Assembly (NCBI GenBank): GCA_030268105.1
Contig: BSDZ01000005.1
Location: 2,232,001-2,296,000 of the forward strand
DNA length: 64,000 nt
Direction: 5' to 3'
DNA from: Volvox africanus
Lineage: Eukaryota > Chlorophyta > Chlorophyceae > Chlamydomonadales > Volvocaceae
Made by a program: the position numbers and the translations under genes. The notes under the pieces were generated by a model, which was not told where the DNA came from, searched no databases, and worked only from the letters and a program-made list of their open reading frames with translations. This document shows, piece by piece, positions 1 through 12,078 of the stretch (the first letter of the stretch is position 1; each line of letters opens with the position of its first letter).

Positions 1-1705
1 CCGTGTGGCGGTCCCCCCCTGCTGGCACGAGCGCATGGCATGGAAGTCGTAATCGGAGCGCTAGGATCAACGATCAGGTACATTGCGTGGCGTGCTAAAT
101 GAGCGGGCAGTAAACCTCTCCTGCAGCCGGGCTAACTGGATTTCTCGCAATCCAGCACCGCGATCTGCGAGGTTCTGTCGCATCATTTAATCCCTAGGGC
201 GCTGAAGCAGCCTCAAACCTACACTGTTGCATCACAATTGCATCCCTATCCAGGCCACGTCCACCCTGGGCTCATCGCCGAATCGTTGTGCCCGGGGCCG
301 CACTGGGGCCGCACGCCTCATAGCTGAATAGCAGATTTACCACTTGCTCGCATGCCCTGTGGTTATGCCGTATTCGGATGCCAGCTCGGGGAGTCGTTGT
401 GCCGCCGTCGCCGTCGCCGTTGCCGTCGCAGAGGGATGCCGCTTCGGAGGTTGCGAGGGGACGGTTGGTGAAAAGGGTTGGCAGAAGGGTGAAGGGAATG
501 AGCTTGTAAGCACAATCAGCAGCGGGAGGGACTTCCTCAACCCTTACTCGCCACAGTACTGGGTGTGTGAGGCCTTTGTGTGATGGTGGTGGGTTACGGA
601 CGTGTAAGGCCTTTGATGTGATCTGAGTCAGCAATGAACGACGGTGGGCATGCAGCTTTGGATACAGGATTAATCGCAGTCTTGATGTGGGGAGATCAGT
701 TACTTGTGTTGGCAACACTGGTGATGGCAACATGATGCAGGAGAAGAGCATTGCCGCCCAACATATACACATGCATATGCGTGTGTTGTGCTGTTACTTA
801 TTTTTTTATGTTTACAGTACGTACCTTACTTTATGCTGATACGTATGTATACGCAGACCTCACCAAAATAAAACACTTTTTGCAAGCAAGCGTACATGAC
901 AGATGGCATGGATGTCGTTGTGTAGCACTGATGCCGTACACCATGTGCATAGGTGTAACTTATGCATGCACGGCGCTAAAACATGTTTTCTATCTGCCGC
1001 AGCAGCTCCGGTGCTTCATGAGATCGTGGACGAAAGAGTACAGCACCTTATGATTATGCTGTAGATCCTCGGCCTTAGGCCCATGGTAATACTAAGGGAA
1101 ATGCAATGCATGCGTGGAGTCACCCTGGCCGCACGACTGGCTTACGTACTGCGTGGTACCGATACTTACCAGTCTAACAGGTGAAGGATGCAGGAGCGAA
1201 GTCGTGCAGTGCCAACTCTTATGATGATCAGTGCGAATGTAACGAAGTGATGATGCTCTCATGTATACTTATAATACCAGTGACAAAAACAGGATGTGTG
1301 CGGAACGTTAAATGCACGCACAGCATACATATCGCGTGCGCCGCATCAAGGACAGAGCATCTAAGCTGTATGAAATATATCGCAAATTAATATTTTTGCA
1401 CTAACGAAATATATTCAGGATTGACCTGTCCTTCATGATTTCGCTTAGTCCAACGAGGCTGGACCCTTGGTTGCCATTTTCTTGTGCGCATTTACACACA
1501 TCTTTTTAACTTGGAGAATTATGTTGAGGACCCAAATGCTCAATAAGCTAGAATCAGCGGCTGTGCGGGGTAGGATGCCGTGTCGACCATGCTGCGTTGC
1601 GGCGGCGACTTTGGTCAAACGAGTCAGTTGGAGACATGTTTCACCTTTAATTATCAGCTCGACTCTTCAATTAAAATTACAGATTGGTAAGGCTAGCGCC
1701 GGATC
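1..1705. other. Upstream region, no gene recognised
   Basis: I see no exon chain with splice-phase support. There is a short GCC/GTC-type repeat near 395-430 that makes spurious Ala/Val ORFs on one strand and Arg/Gly ORFs on the other. The segment just before 1706 may hold the promoter and 5' UTR of the SET-domain gene, but no TATA-like or other element stands out. Confidence 0.5.
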
Positions 1706-4700
1706 ATGGAAGCCTTAAATGTGTACTTGACTAATTACTGCGCTACGCAAGTAGGCATCCCGACAACAACGCTGGCGTTAGAGGTAAACAGGAAGCTGTC
1801 ATTTGGAAGGCTCGTGGAGCGGCCCGCAGCAACCCCAAACTCCACGGCGATTCCGGAGTCCTTATCAAATGACTCCGCCCACCAGCTCCCAGGCCCAGAG
1901 CCTTCCAGGGACCTCAACACCCGCGCCACAGCTTCCCTAAAATCTTCTCCTGTTTCCGATGATAAGGCTCGTAGACGTGACAGCGGCACCAGCTCGAAGC
2001 GTGGCACTGCTGGCACCCAGCGCGCACGTGGCAGCACACCTGCAGCGGCATCTCTCGCAGCGCAAACGGCTGCCGATGCTTTGTTTATTGATCCAGGCCA
2101 GGGCACTGTCCAGGCCACATGCATAGGTCCCGTGAGGGTTGCCAGTCTGGGAGGTGAGAGGCTGTGTACCAAGAGGGGTTGGCGACGAGGGTTATTTCTT
2201 GCTCATGCTTGCATTCGGCCAACAGGACTTGATTACGGCAATTATAGTGTTATTGTAATGGAATTAGGACCTGTATAGTGCTGCAGAATCTGGGTCAGGC
2301 TAAGCAATATGTCCTGCCCTGTCCTGCCCTGCCCTGTCCTGCCCTGTCCTGCTCTGTCCTGTCCTGCCCTGCCCTACCCTATCCTGTCCTGTCCTGTCCT
2401 GTCCTGTCCTGTCCTGTCCTGTCCTGTCCTGTCCTGTCCTGTCCTGTCCTGTCCTGTCCTGTCCTGTCCTGTCCTGTAGGCGATTAGTTTCTAGGCTTTG
2501 CTTCAGTCGTTATCCGCCTGGCTTCTCATCACTCCAGGCGGTCGTGGCCGGGGGTTGGTGACGACAAGGACGGTACAACCCGGAGAGTTGCTACTGGCGG
2601 TACAAGCACTGGCTTTGGCTTGGGACGAGCAGAACAACGAGGGGGAAGTTGCGAGCAACAAAAGCGGCAGCGGCAGCACCATGGCGGATATGGATTCCGC
2701 TGATGCCAAGTTTCTGGAGTTGCAGCGGCAGCTGTTGGGTCGCAGGTGGGCTGTTGAGTGGGTCTGCCACTAAGAGGCGGCTGGGGCGTGCGTGGAAGGC
2801 GGAATGGTTAGCTGGATGGGATGGGTTTCGGAGGTGCTCGCCCCGGGGAGTGGAAGAGGTCTCTCCTGTTTGAGATGAGTGTGTGAGCGTGTGTACGAAC
2901 CCTTGGCCATACACACACGGCTTTCTCACCCCCTTCCCCGCGTAGGGGGGCGCTTTGGCGGTCCTTTCTTTATCCCGACAGGGCACAGCTGCCTCCAGCC
3001 AGAGTGGGGCCCCGTTATGATCAGCACATGCAGATACGCACACACATACACACATATACACGCACGACGATAGCATGCGTCTTAGCATGCTTAGCCCCTT
3101 AGCATGCCCAGCAACTTAGGCGCGTTTCGCGTCGAGTAATAAAGTACATCCACGGCTCGAGCGCGTGCGCGTGTGTATGTGTGCTCAGAATAGCCGACTC
3201 GGTCTTTCCAGTCGGTCTTCGCACACCACCAATACCGCCACCAACACCAACACCAACACCGCCACCAACACCGCCACCAACACCAACACCACCAACACCA
3301 CCACCAACAACAACAACACACTTCATCCTCCTGGAACTTAGGCCAACCGGGAAACACCTTTTGTTCCGCGGCCACGTCGCCATACCAGCTTCCCGCCAGC
3401 GGAATATTTTCCGAATATTTTCTGTATCCCCTCCTACGTATTTTCTATTCACTACTGACCGACTGTGTGCATATCTCCTCTGTTTTTTCGTAAGCACATG
3501 TGACACATACACAGCACGTACACCACATATGATTCATGAAACACAATTCGTATGTTTTTTTATAACATAAAAAAACATACGAACACTGAAAATGCATACA
3601 GCACATGCAACATTAATTATTATATAATTACAAGGCACACCGTTGAAAGGGCCCGAGGACGCAGGGGCTCGCTGTAGCAAGGGCTTCAGACTCGGCTCCG
3701 TCTTCTGTTCCCTGCAACACCTGTACCTGCAATACCTTCATCGTATGCGTCCCTGACAGGTATACCCCCCGCGAGGCTGCCTGGCTTTCCAGCCTGGCGG
3801 GACTGGGCCCTTCTGAAGATGAGGAGGAGGGGGAGGAGGGGGAAAGAAACGCCGCAGCAGCAGTAACCTCAGCCGGCGGCAAGTGCAGTCTGCCACCGCC
3901 TCCGGAATTGGAGTCCTCGTTATCCAGGGAGGGCGTGGAGGAGACGCGACAAGAAGTAAGCTTGGGATCCTGTTGCAGTCTATGCGTACGTCCTGACGCT
4001 TCGGAACAAAAAAAAGCGGAGCTCCGGAACTCTATGCTGGGAAAATCAGGAACCCCCGTACCGCATTTTCCGCAAATTCACTCTAGGCCCTGGGCGTACA
4101 CACCATACCACGCTATCGGTTTTGGTATCTAGGTTTCGACCTGAACCCCCCCCCCCCCAACGCTCAAATCAAAGGTGGCCCTGCCGTCCCTCAACTGTTG
4201 GGCCTGCCGTCCCTCAACCCCTCCCTCTACACGCTCCAGCTGCTGCCTCTGCCAACGCGGCTGCGGAACCCCGACGCATTGGCAGACGTGGTGCAGGTGT
4301 GTTTTTGTGTGCGCAGATCTGTGTTCGTGTATTCTCATGTTTCCGCGCTTCCACCCGGATGAATTGAGAAGAGGATGTCTGAGGATGTGTGGGGTCTCGA
4401 TATCGTTTGGAAGGTCAAAGGAGGGACAACGTAAAGATTACTGTTGCATTTTTTGAGCCTGTCATAAATGTTTACATGAGATGCAGACATCTTCGGTCGT
4501 CATGTCTTTACATGAAGCCGTCACGGGGGCGTCTAACTATTTGAGTTTTGGGAATTTGTGGAATTCAGCAGCACTTGATCCACGATGTCGTTTACCACCC
4601 CTCACCTTACTTAGCTAACTTACAGCTTTCGGTCGGTCCTGCCCCTGATTGGGTCGTGACACGCACGCATTAGGCCAACAGTTTGGAGCCTGACGGGGGT

Positions 4701-7700
4701 GCGGAGGACGAGTACGCGTTCTGGGCACGACATGACGCCGCTGCTGCAACGGCGGCGGTCGGAAATCAAGATGGTGAGGCCGTTGCCACCACTGTGGCAG
4801 CCACGTCATCATCATCGTCGTCGTCGTCGTCTCCATCACTGTCGTCGTCATTCGGATCATCGTCGCCATTGACAGGCCTTACGGAACGGCCTCGGCGGAG
4901 GCGTGGTCCCATGGGCCTGTGGCCCGAGGCAGCGATGCTCAACCACAGCTGCCTCCCCAACACCGTGGCATACATTGTGGGGTGAGAGGGGGTGAGAGGG
5001 GTTCATGTGTCAGCATGGGGGTGGGGGATTGGGGGTACGGAGCAACGAACGCAGGTGGGCAAGGGCAGGCGGCTCGCAATCAGTGAAGGCGCGGATGAGC
5101 GGGTTGAGGCGGGTATAGGGTTTGGGAGGAAAGGTGGGGTTAGGGTTTCGGGGTGACGGGGCCGGGGGGGACAGAACCATGATGTTCTTGAATACCTGAA
5201 GGATATACAAGCTCGACAGGAACACCTCCTGGGGGGAGGAGGATTGAGGGAATGGGTCGCGGAGGAGGGATTGGAATTCGGGTGAACCCTAATGCTGTTG
5301 TTTATGCCGCTACTGTCACTGCTGCTACTGCCGCACAATTTTGGCGCATCCATGTCTGGTTCGGCTGCTACTGCTATTGCTACTGTCGTCCTTCAGGGAC
5401 AGGCTTTTTGTACGGGCAGCTCGGAAGGTTGGTGGTGGCTCAGAACTCACGGTGTCATACCTGCCGGTGGGAGGAGGGTACGAAGCGGCAGCTGGGGATG
5501 AAAGCGAAGACGTCGGCGACGATACCGACGACACGGCCGCGGCGGCGACGCTGCTATCACCCTTGGCGGAGCGCCGTAATGCGCTGGAGGAGCTCCGCGG
5601 GTTTATCTGCCGATGCAATCGGTGTACAGCAGAGGAGTCCCTGGTGAGGACGGGAATGAGGTTACTTAGGTACCGGAGGCGGCACAGGAGATGAGCGGTG
5701 GTCGGAGGCTCTTTGTTCGCCGCCTCTGAAATTACCATTATCACCACCACCACCACCACCATCATCACCATCATCACCACCATTACCACCACCATTACCA
5801 CCACCACCACCAGCACTGAGGCACGCTCAATGCACACACAGCCCTCCCAGAAACTTGTACTCCTCAATCCTAGCTTGGCTCCCTCAGCAGGCTAACTGCT
5901 CGTATCGTATCGTGTCGTACTTTAGGATATTGTCGTATTGTTATTGTTGTCCCTCTGCTTCCCACCTCGCTCAAAGGGGGCCTAGGGTTTTACTCGTCCC
6001 GTACAAGCAAGCGTCCCCCACCCTTCCCCGAACCGGGTGTGAAGCAATAAGGCCTTACCTCCAATCTTACTTCATTATGTTCCGTTCGGCGACCACAACC
6101 CGCTGCACAGGACCCGAAGCTTCGCGCGCTGATGGCGGATATCTCGGAGGGTGTGGCGGCCTTGCAAGGGGATCTGCAGGTCTGGGAGTGGGGGTGGGGG
6201 TGGGTTAGGGAGCAAAGATGTGCGGAGAGAAGGCAGAGACTCGTGGATTGCGGTGGAGCGGTGTAGAGGGCCAAGAGTGGGTCATCTCTCATCAGAGGGG
6301 TGCAGAGGAAAGGGGGGACCAACCAGCGGTGAGCCAACCGCAGGCAGAAGGACGCCTTGCAAATAATGAAAGAACCTTAGTTTGTATGATGTGTGCCCCT
6401 TAAATGTACACCCATAAACCAAAACCCAAATTAAGGTTAAAATTAAAATTAAGATTAAAATTAAAATTAAAATTACAGTGTGTTTTATGTCTATGCGAAA
6501 CCGGTTATCCAGCCGATACTGCAGATGAGCAACCTACCCTTATTAGTTGCCTCCTTTTGCCCATTCGTCGGGATCACTGGGCCGAGGTAAAAGTAAAAGT
6601 AAAGCACCATAGCGTGTGTGCGCGTGTGTTTTCTTGTATGTAACGTGTGTTGTGTGTCTCGCTGCACTTCTGTTACCCGCCGGCTTCTGCCCGGGGACTG
6701 CTGCAGACCGCTTTGGCGTTGGCGGATCTCGAGGAAGGCGGTGGAGATGGGGAGGACGAGGGGGAGGATGAGGGGGAGGGCGAAGGAGAGGAGGTGCAGG
6801 AGGGAAACAGAAGGGAGAGGAGCACCGCTGAAGCTTCCTGGCGAAGCAGTGGCGTCCTGCGATCGGAAGGACTGGAGCAGTCCGGCCGGCAGTCACAGCC
6901 ATGGAGACAGGACGGTGAGGCCATGGGCGGTGCGGCGGGGAATCGGCGGCAGCAGCAGCGGCGGCAACAGGACGATGATGTCGAGGAGGAGGGAGGTCAA
7001 GGCGAGGAGGAGGAAGAGGAGGAGGACGGTGGACGCTGGCGGCAAATGGTCGGAAGGTGAGTGTGTGGGAGGAGGGTGTCTTGCAAATGTGCAAGGAACT
7101 GGATGCGGACCCTTACGCGGGAAAGGAGGAAAGAGGGGAAGATGAGATGGCGCATGTGTGTATGACCTCATGTGCATGTATGTGGGTTGGCGAGTGTGAG
7201 GGGAAGTGTGAAGGGGAGGGGGAGGGGAGGTTTGCCGGGGTTATCCATTTTTTGAGCGTAAATCGCTTTCCCAGGTCTCTTGACTTATCGTTCTAGTTTT
7301 CTTCTCTGTCTTCAGTGATCGTTATCATCTATCCGATAATTGTTTAATTGCTTGTTCTGGACATGTCAGGTGTACAGCCGTGGATCGCGGCCGCTTTACA
7401 AATCTCTAAAAATACACACACAGACACACATTTCCCTCACCCTTAGTAGTGTTGCTGACCGGGCGGGTCTGTATCTGGAGCTCATGGATGCAGCTATGGT
7501 CAAACTGAAGCTCACGCCCGCGCAACAAGTCACGGTCCAGGTATCGGAGGGGAGGCGGGAGTGAGCGAAGTGTGTGTGTGTGGGGGGTGTGTGTGGGTGT
7601 GTGTGGGTGTGTGGGTGTGTGTGGGGGGCGCTCAGGGGTGAGTACCCACGTGGGTTAATCTCAAGAAGTGTTGGGCGATCAAAATAATGGATTGCATGGC

Positions 7701-9007
7701 GGTGAGAAACCACTTTGTTCGCCAGTACCTTTCGGCCGCTCTTCCCTGCCAAGTCTGTGCTGACTTCCCCTGCCACCTGGCGGGTCCCCTGTCCCCTCTT
7801 TTCTTTAGGGTTTACGGTCAGGTTTCAGGGCTTAGGGTTTCGCCAACGGCGAGCGCAGCACTCGTGCCGGTGATCGTGCGGTGGGCTGCTTCGGTATGGC
7901 GCCGTGCAGCCCATCCCCAGGGTTCTGACGCAAAGTGGGATTTCGTCCCGTCACTTGATCTTGCGGGAGATGTGTTTTACCCCCTCGCCTTCCTCCGCCG
8001 CCCCTCAGTCGGCAGTGGCTCCCCTCTACACGGTGCTGTGGGCAGCTCTCGGGGCACGGGGGGAGCTGGAGCCGCGGCTGGCGGAGGTGATGGCGGCACT
8101 GGTGGGAGAGGTGACCCCTGGGTCGGCGGATCACCTGTGGTGGGCCGTGGTGGCCAGAGAGACAGCCGAGGTGAGCGGGAAGGGGAAGGGGAAGGGGAAG
8201 GGGAACGACGCGTTTCCACCGGACGTGGGCTTCACGGGACTGTATGGACCGATATCAGCCTTCGAAGAGGCCCTCAGGGTGTCCGTGTGTGCGTGCTTCC
8301 GTACTGAAGCACTGACACACATGGGCTTTCGCCCATCCATGTTCATATTCCCAATTCCACACCATGACACACAAACCACAACCCACCCCGCCCCACCCCA
8401 CAACCCATGACTCGCAATACCACCTCACCCCGGCAGATGATCGTGGCTGAGGAGGAGGCTTTGGAGGATGCCACAGCCGTGGTACGTGGTAGCGGTGGAG
8501 GGGGCGGCTTCTCCAGCCGGCCTCAGGACGACCGAGTGACCATTGCGGATAAGGCTTGCTACAAGGCATTCAGCATCAGGTAGAAATCAACCACCACATA
8601 ATGACCGGCAAACAAGGCTTTGTACGGCACAAACAGGCTTCACCGCACAGTTATACTCTCCTAACTAACAAGCTCAGTAGGATGAAGTTTTGACCACTTC
8701 CTGTTTTCCCTTTCTAAAGCTCTACTGCAACGCTCTTCTGCAATATGACTGTTTTCTATTGAAGCCGGTGGGGCAGTGCAGCACACATCGACTGGTAGTA
8801 GTGATTATAACATGCTGCAAAACACAGCGCTGTACAATTCTGCTGTACAATTCTACAGCTGCTCTATTCTCTCCGCAACCACCCTCTCTCTTGCATTCCC
8901 TCCTCTCCGCTATTCCTCCCCGCCCCAGGTATGGACCCCTCAGTCGGGACGTGTACCGGCGGCTACTGGTGGCGAGGCGCCAACGTGAAGATGCGCAAGC
9001 AACGTAA
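1706..9007 (+). CDS. SET-domain protein lysine methyltransferase (SMYD-like), 12 exons
   Basis: Exons: 1706-2153, 2538-2745, about 3680-3955, about 4133-4296, 4682-4981, 5397-5643, 6111-6179, 6707-7056, 7447-7540, 8009-8278, 8437-8579, 8929-9007 (TAA), roughly 880 residues. The join 1 to 2 and every join from exon 5 to 12 agree in phase; the joins around exons 3 and 4 are less certain. The SET fold is split as in SMYD proteins. The N-SET motif GRGRGLVTTR is in exon 2, NHSCLPN in exon 5 runs into VGDR in exon 6, then ELTVSYL and the post-SET cysteines of FICRCNRC. NHS and the tyrosine of VSYL are the usual AdoMet and lysine-channel residues. Between them lie Ser-rich and Asp/Glu-rich insertions, and exon 8 is a long acidic, Gln-rich linker. 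Exons 9-12 read as helical repeats like the SMYD C-terminal domain. A classical MYND zinc finger is not obvious; exon 3 has only a short Cys cluster. Start ATG 1706 is the first ATG after an in-frame stop and is provisional. Substrate unknown (histone or other protein). Confidence 0.85.
2311..2477 (+). repeat. (CCTGT)n pentanucleotide array
   Basis: About 33 units of CCTGT with CCTGC variants at the left end and nearly pure CCTGT to the right. It lies inside intron 1 of the SET-domain gene (2154-2537). Its Cys/Pro/Leu translation is an artefact. Confidence 0.95.
3222..3320 (+). repeat. ACC/AAC trinucleotide array
   Basis: Imperfect ACC, AAC and GCC triplets within intron 2 of the SET-domain gene. 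The encoded Pro/Thr on one strand and Gly/Val on the other are not protein signals. Confidence 0.9.
3547..3583. repeat. Perfect 17-bp inverted repeat with 3-nt loop
   Basis: Arms 3547-3563 and 3567-3583 are exact reverse complements around the spacer AAC. They end in a run of T and a run of A. The hairpin lies in intron 2 of the SET-domain gene. The role is unknown. Confidence 0.9.
5741..5815 (+). repeat. ACC/ATC trinucleotide array
   Basis: Triplet array in the intron between exons 6 and 7 of the SET-domain gene. It gives Thr/Ile ORFs on the plus strand and Val/Met ORFs on the minus strand. Confidence 0.9.
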
Positions 9008-9939
9008 TGGGGGCCTCGAGGGAAAGAAGGGGAGTGGCGGGGGAGCGTGGCCTTGGGGCATGATTGCGTGTGTGTACGGCAGTGTGGTCCGGGTCCGAGA
9101 ACAATGGGTTCAGGACGGTAGGTTGCTTGATTGAGGAGTCCGAGAGTGACTAATATGTACGACGACACAACGAGAAAATGAAAAATAATCGGGAGAAGAA
9201 AGGGTGCAGATGGTGCTGCCAGCGGCGCATCTTGAGCGGTGGGGGATGCTCGAGTCCCCACGCTGTGGGTAGTGATAATGATGATCAGCTGGGTTATTAT
9301 TGTTATTTGTAAGCCGTACAGGTTTTACATGTACCGTGCATGCATGGAACCTTAGGCAAAATGATGTCACGACATATCCTTTGATTGGTTGCCGACTTGG
9401 TTGGTACGATGGAACGCTACCAACGCTATAAGCAATAGTTATATAATAAGAAGACAGTTGATTAATTTTACTTTAGGGACGAGCGTAAATACTGCGCAGT
9501 ATAACCGTCTGAGAAAAGATGTTTTTACGGCTGCACAGGGGCAACCTCAAAGCAACTGGGTAGGCAAGGCAGTGGACTCGCTGTCATGCACCGTTGACGG
9601 CGTGACAATTCTGGTAAAAGAGCGGTTCGGAAACGACAGTTCCGACAGCTGCTGATTCGCGTGAATGACAGTTGGTCGTTGTTGGATCCAAGAGCCGTAC
9701 GTTTCGGTGATCTCTTGCTGGTACCTAAGGTGAAGACTTCCTGTTGGAAGTGCTTCGCCTGGTCGATATAGACTGTTCTGAATTGAGCCATTGAAACAAT
9801 ATTATACAGACTTTTACAGTAGTTCACATTCCGCGCATCTGCCCAGGCCGCCAATAGATCAGCCTAATAAAGGCACTATCAGGACTGATCACCCTGATTA
9901 GCTGCCAATAGAGCTCCCCGACGGAGCTTGGAGGAGTAG
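9008..9939. other. 3' flank of the SET-domain gene
   Basis: Probable 3' UTR followed by intergenic DNA. No further exon with a matching phase was seen. A TGTAA lies at 9308-9312. The stretch near 9855-9910 has short self-complementary words, and a CACTA word at 9869 has no partner downstream. Confidence 0.5.
9308..9312 (+). terminator. Possible TGTAA polyadenylation signal
   Basis: TGTAA is the usual polyadenylation signal in volvocine algae. This copy lies about 300 nt after the TAA of the SET-domain gene, within the usual 3' UTR range. Support is position only. Confidence 0.4.
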
Positions 9940-11271
9940 GTGGCTGTGCGGTGCGACGCCCCATCACCGACAGAGCTAGGAACAGGTCGCGCAGTCTCGC
10001 CCCAGGGCCGGGCTGTGAGGCCAGTGTCTAGTGTAGTTGCCCAAGCTACAGCTAGTGCACTGCTGCGCCAGCCTCACATACACCCACTACCAGGCGAAGC
10101 CAAGCCATCGTGTCCTCACGTGAAAGGGCTCGGGCTTCAGGCATTTGTGTGGAGCTGCAGATCTACACATTCCGCTTCTTTCTTCGGACAGCATCTACAC
10201 CGCGACGGTAGGACGCCTCCGGGTGCTTCCGATATCAAGGGACTTGGCCAGTCTCATTGCCGCGACGGCAAGCGCGCCTCTATGGTGTCGCTACCCTTGG
10301 GTCATCATCCTGAGGAATTCTTTTCGTCAACACCTAGTAACGAAGTTCCCCGCGCATGGACACGAGGGCGACATCTGCGCGGACAAGTGATGACGGTTTC
10401 GGCTCCGCACACATGGAGCGTGACCCACGGACCCACGACAGTGGCGTCTCACACAAGGACATTGGCGCAGCAACGCCCTAGCTGCCGGGGCCCGTCTGGA
10501 AGCCGGCCTCTACACTCCCCGTGGGACGGCATCGACCGGAGCCCCAACAGCCTCGGGGGGATCCATCTCTTTTCGGCGCCCTGGCTCCGACACGGAGGCC
10601 TCGCCCAGCCCACGCCTGGACGGCCCGCTGGCGCGCCTTTTCCTCTCGGGGCTGCAGGGAGCTGGCATCCCCGGTAGCCGCGCCCCTTCCTTGGGCATAT
10701 CCGTCTCTCCCCTGCTCTCCGAAGTTGGGTGGCGAGGCGTGTCTACAAGTGCTGGTCGGGATGCTCGCTCTGGGCCCCAGGGACCACCTTCCCCCCCCAG
10801 GGGGGGCGACCGCGCCGTCACCGGGGGCGGTCATGGCAGCAGTGGCAGTGACGGCGCGGAAGCAGCGCTCACAAGGGCGCGGCAACTGGCACTCCAGCGG
10901 CCATGGGCCCGCACTTGCCCGCGACTGCAGACCCCAACACACCTGTGGCCGCTACACCAGCGGCCACTGCGCCAGCTACGGCACACGAGCATACGCGGCC
11001 GTCTGACCCAGGCGGCGGCGATGCCAGGAGCCCGCGTGGCGCTGACGCCCCAAGCTGGGACCCATGGGGCGGTTTCTGGGGTGCTCCCCCTGCGGAGCAC
11101 CCCGCCTGTGACTATGATGGACGCCATGGACGCCGTTTTGTACTATTGGGCGGTGGAGATGATGGAGTGCTGACGCCCCCCACTGAGTATCACTCCGCGT
11201 TGGGGGATGGACCGGGAGGATCTGGGCCACCAACGCGCTCACTTAGGCGGGGTGTGCGAACTGAGGGGGTC
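9940..11271 (+). other. GC-rich coding-like block left of the inverted repeat
   Basis: Several overlapping open frames on both strands (for example plus 9940-10677 and 10521-11006) with Pro/Gly/Ala/Arg-rich translations and no motif I recognise. The frames do not join without stops, so if this was a gene it is frameshifted or spliced. It differs sharply in composition from the AT-richer flanks at 9.3 and 12.7 kb, which suggests that it and the adjoining inverted repeat are one inserted unit. Confidence 0.35.
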
Positions 11272-12078
11272 CCTGAGGAGGTTCTTCCTGGCGGGCCTGT
11301 TGCAGCGTCCCACCCGCTTTACTCGCCATGGGAGGGGGACGTAGGCCGTCGCCCGCAGGCTGCAGTGCCTCGCCGGGAGGGGGTCCTATCAGGGAGACAA
11401 GCCTTAGGGGGTGCTTCACAGATGGGAGCTGTCCCGCTGCCAGCCGAGGCGGCGGATCAGCGCCAGCCTAGGGCGCCTGCACCACAAGAGGCCCCGTGCT
11501 GGGAATCCATGCACTTCACCACTGACGCATTTGCCCCACCAGACCCGCTTCCGCCCCCTGTGCTTTGGTCACTCACACAAGTGGACTATGTCGCTATGGC
11601 TGTTGAGCGCCGGTACTCCCTCCGTGGCATACTAGCGCACTCTCTCCTGTCTCAGATAGGGGAGACACCAGACTCGGCTCCCAGCAGCGTCGACGCAGAC
11701 CCGCCTGTCTGGACCGCGACCCATCTCATGTCATTCCTCCCTGCCGTTGCCCGCTTCCTTGGCTGCCCCGTGCAGATGGTCCGCTGGGAGGAGCTTTATG
11801 TGAGCCTGGAGGACAGGCTGCAGCCGCGGCCGCCGCCCGCCCCGCTGCAGCCCGGCAGGCCGCCGCGGCAGCCGCGACCGCCGCCGGACCTGCTGAGGGG
11901 GGTGCAGGAGCCGGGTAGCGGGGCGGTCACGGCTGCCGCGGCGGCCTGCCGGGCTGCAGCAGGGCGGGTGGCGGCCGCGGCTGCAGCCTGTCCTCCAGGC
12001 TCACATAAAGCTCCTCCCAGCGGACCATCTGCACGGGGCAGCCAAGGAAGCGGGCAACGGCGGGGAGGAATGACATGA
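10903..12078 (+). CDS. Unidentified ORF crossing the inverted repeat (plus strand)
   Basis: A 391-codon open frame. Codons from about 11272 onward lie in the left repeat arm and encode the same protein as the minus-strand ORF at 11927-12583. Recognisable pieces are SHPLYSPWEGDV, LWSLTQVDYVAMAVE and FLGCPVQMVRWEELYVSLED. The sequence is not a family I know. Beyond about 11882 the frame reads through the spacer and into the antisense of the right arm, so the C-terminal Ala/Pro/Gly part is not meaningful. It could be a fragment of a retroelement gag-like protein, but that is inference only. Confidence 0.4.
   Translation: MGPHLPATADPNTPVAATPAATAPATAHEHTRPSDPGGGDARSPRGADAPSWDPWGGFWGAPPAEHPACDYDGRHGRRFVLLGGGDDGVLTPPTEYHSALGDGPGGSGPPTRSLRRGVRTEGVPEEVLPGGPVAASHPLYSPWEGDVGRRPQAAVPRREGVLSGRQALGGASQMGAVPLPAEAADQRQPRAPAPQEAPCWESMHFTTDAFAPPDPLPPPVLWSLTQVDYVAMAVERRYSLRGILAHSLLSQIGETPDSAPSSVDADPPVWTATHLMSFLPAVARFLGCPVQMVRWEELYVSLEDRLQPRPPPAPLQPGRPPRQPRPPPDLLRGVQEPGSGAVTAAAAACRAAAGRVAAAAAACPPGSHKAPPSGPSARGSQGSGQRRGGMT

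Noticed and set aside
272..772. 166-codon minus-strand frame at the left edge
   Set aside because: It has no domain or splice support, and part of it is a translated GCC/GTC repeat.
9869..9873. CACTA word suggesting a CACTA transposon end
   Set aside because: No inverted partner (TAGTG in a matching context) was found on the right side of the 9.9-12.6 kb block.
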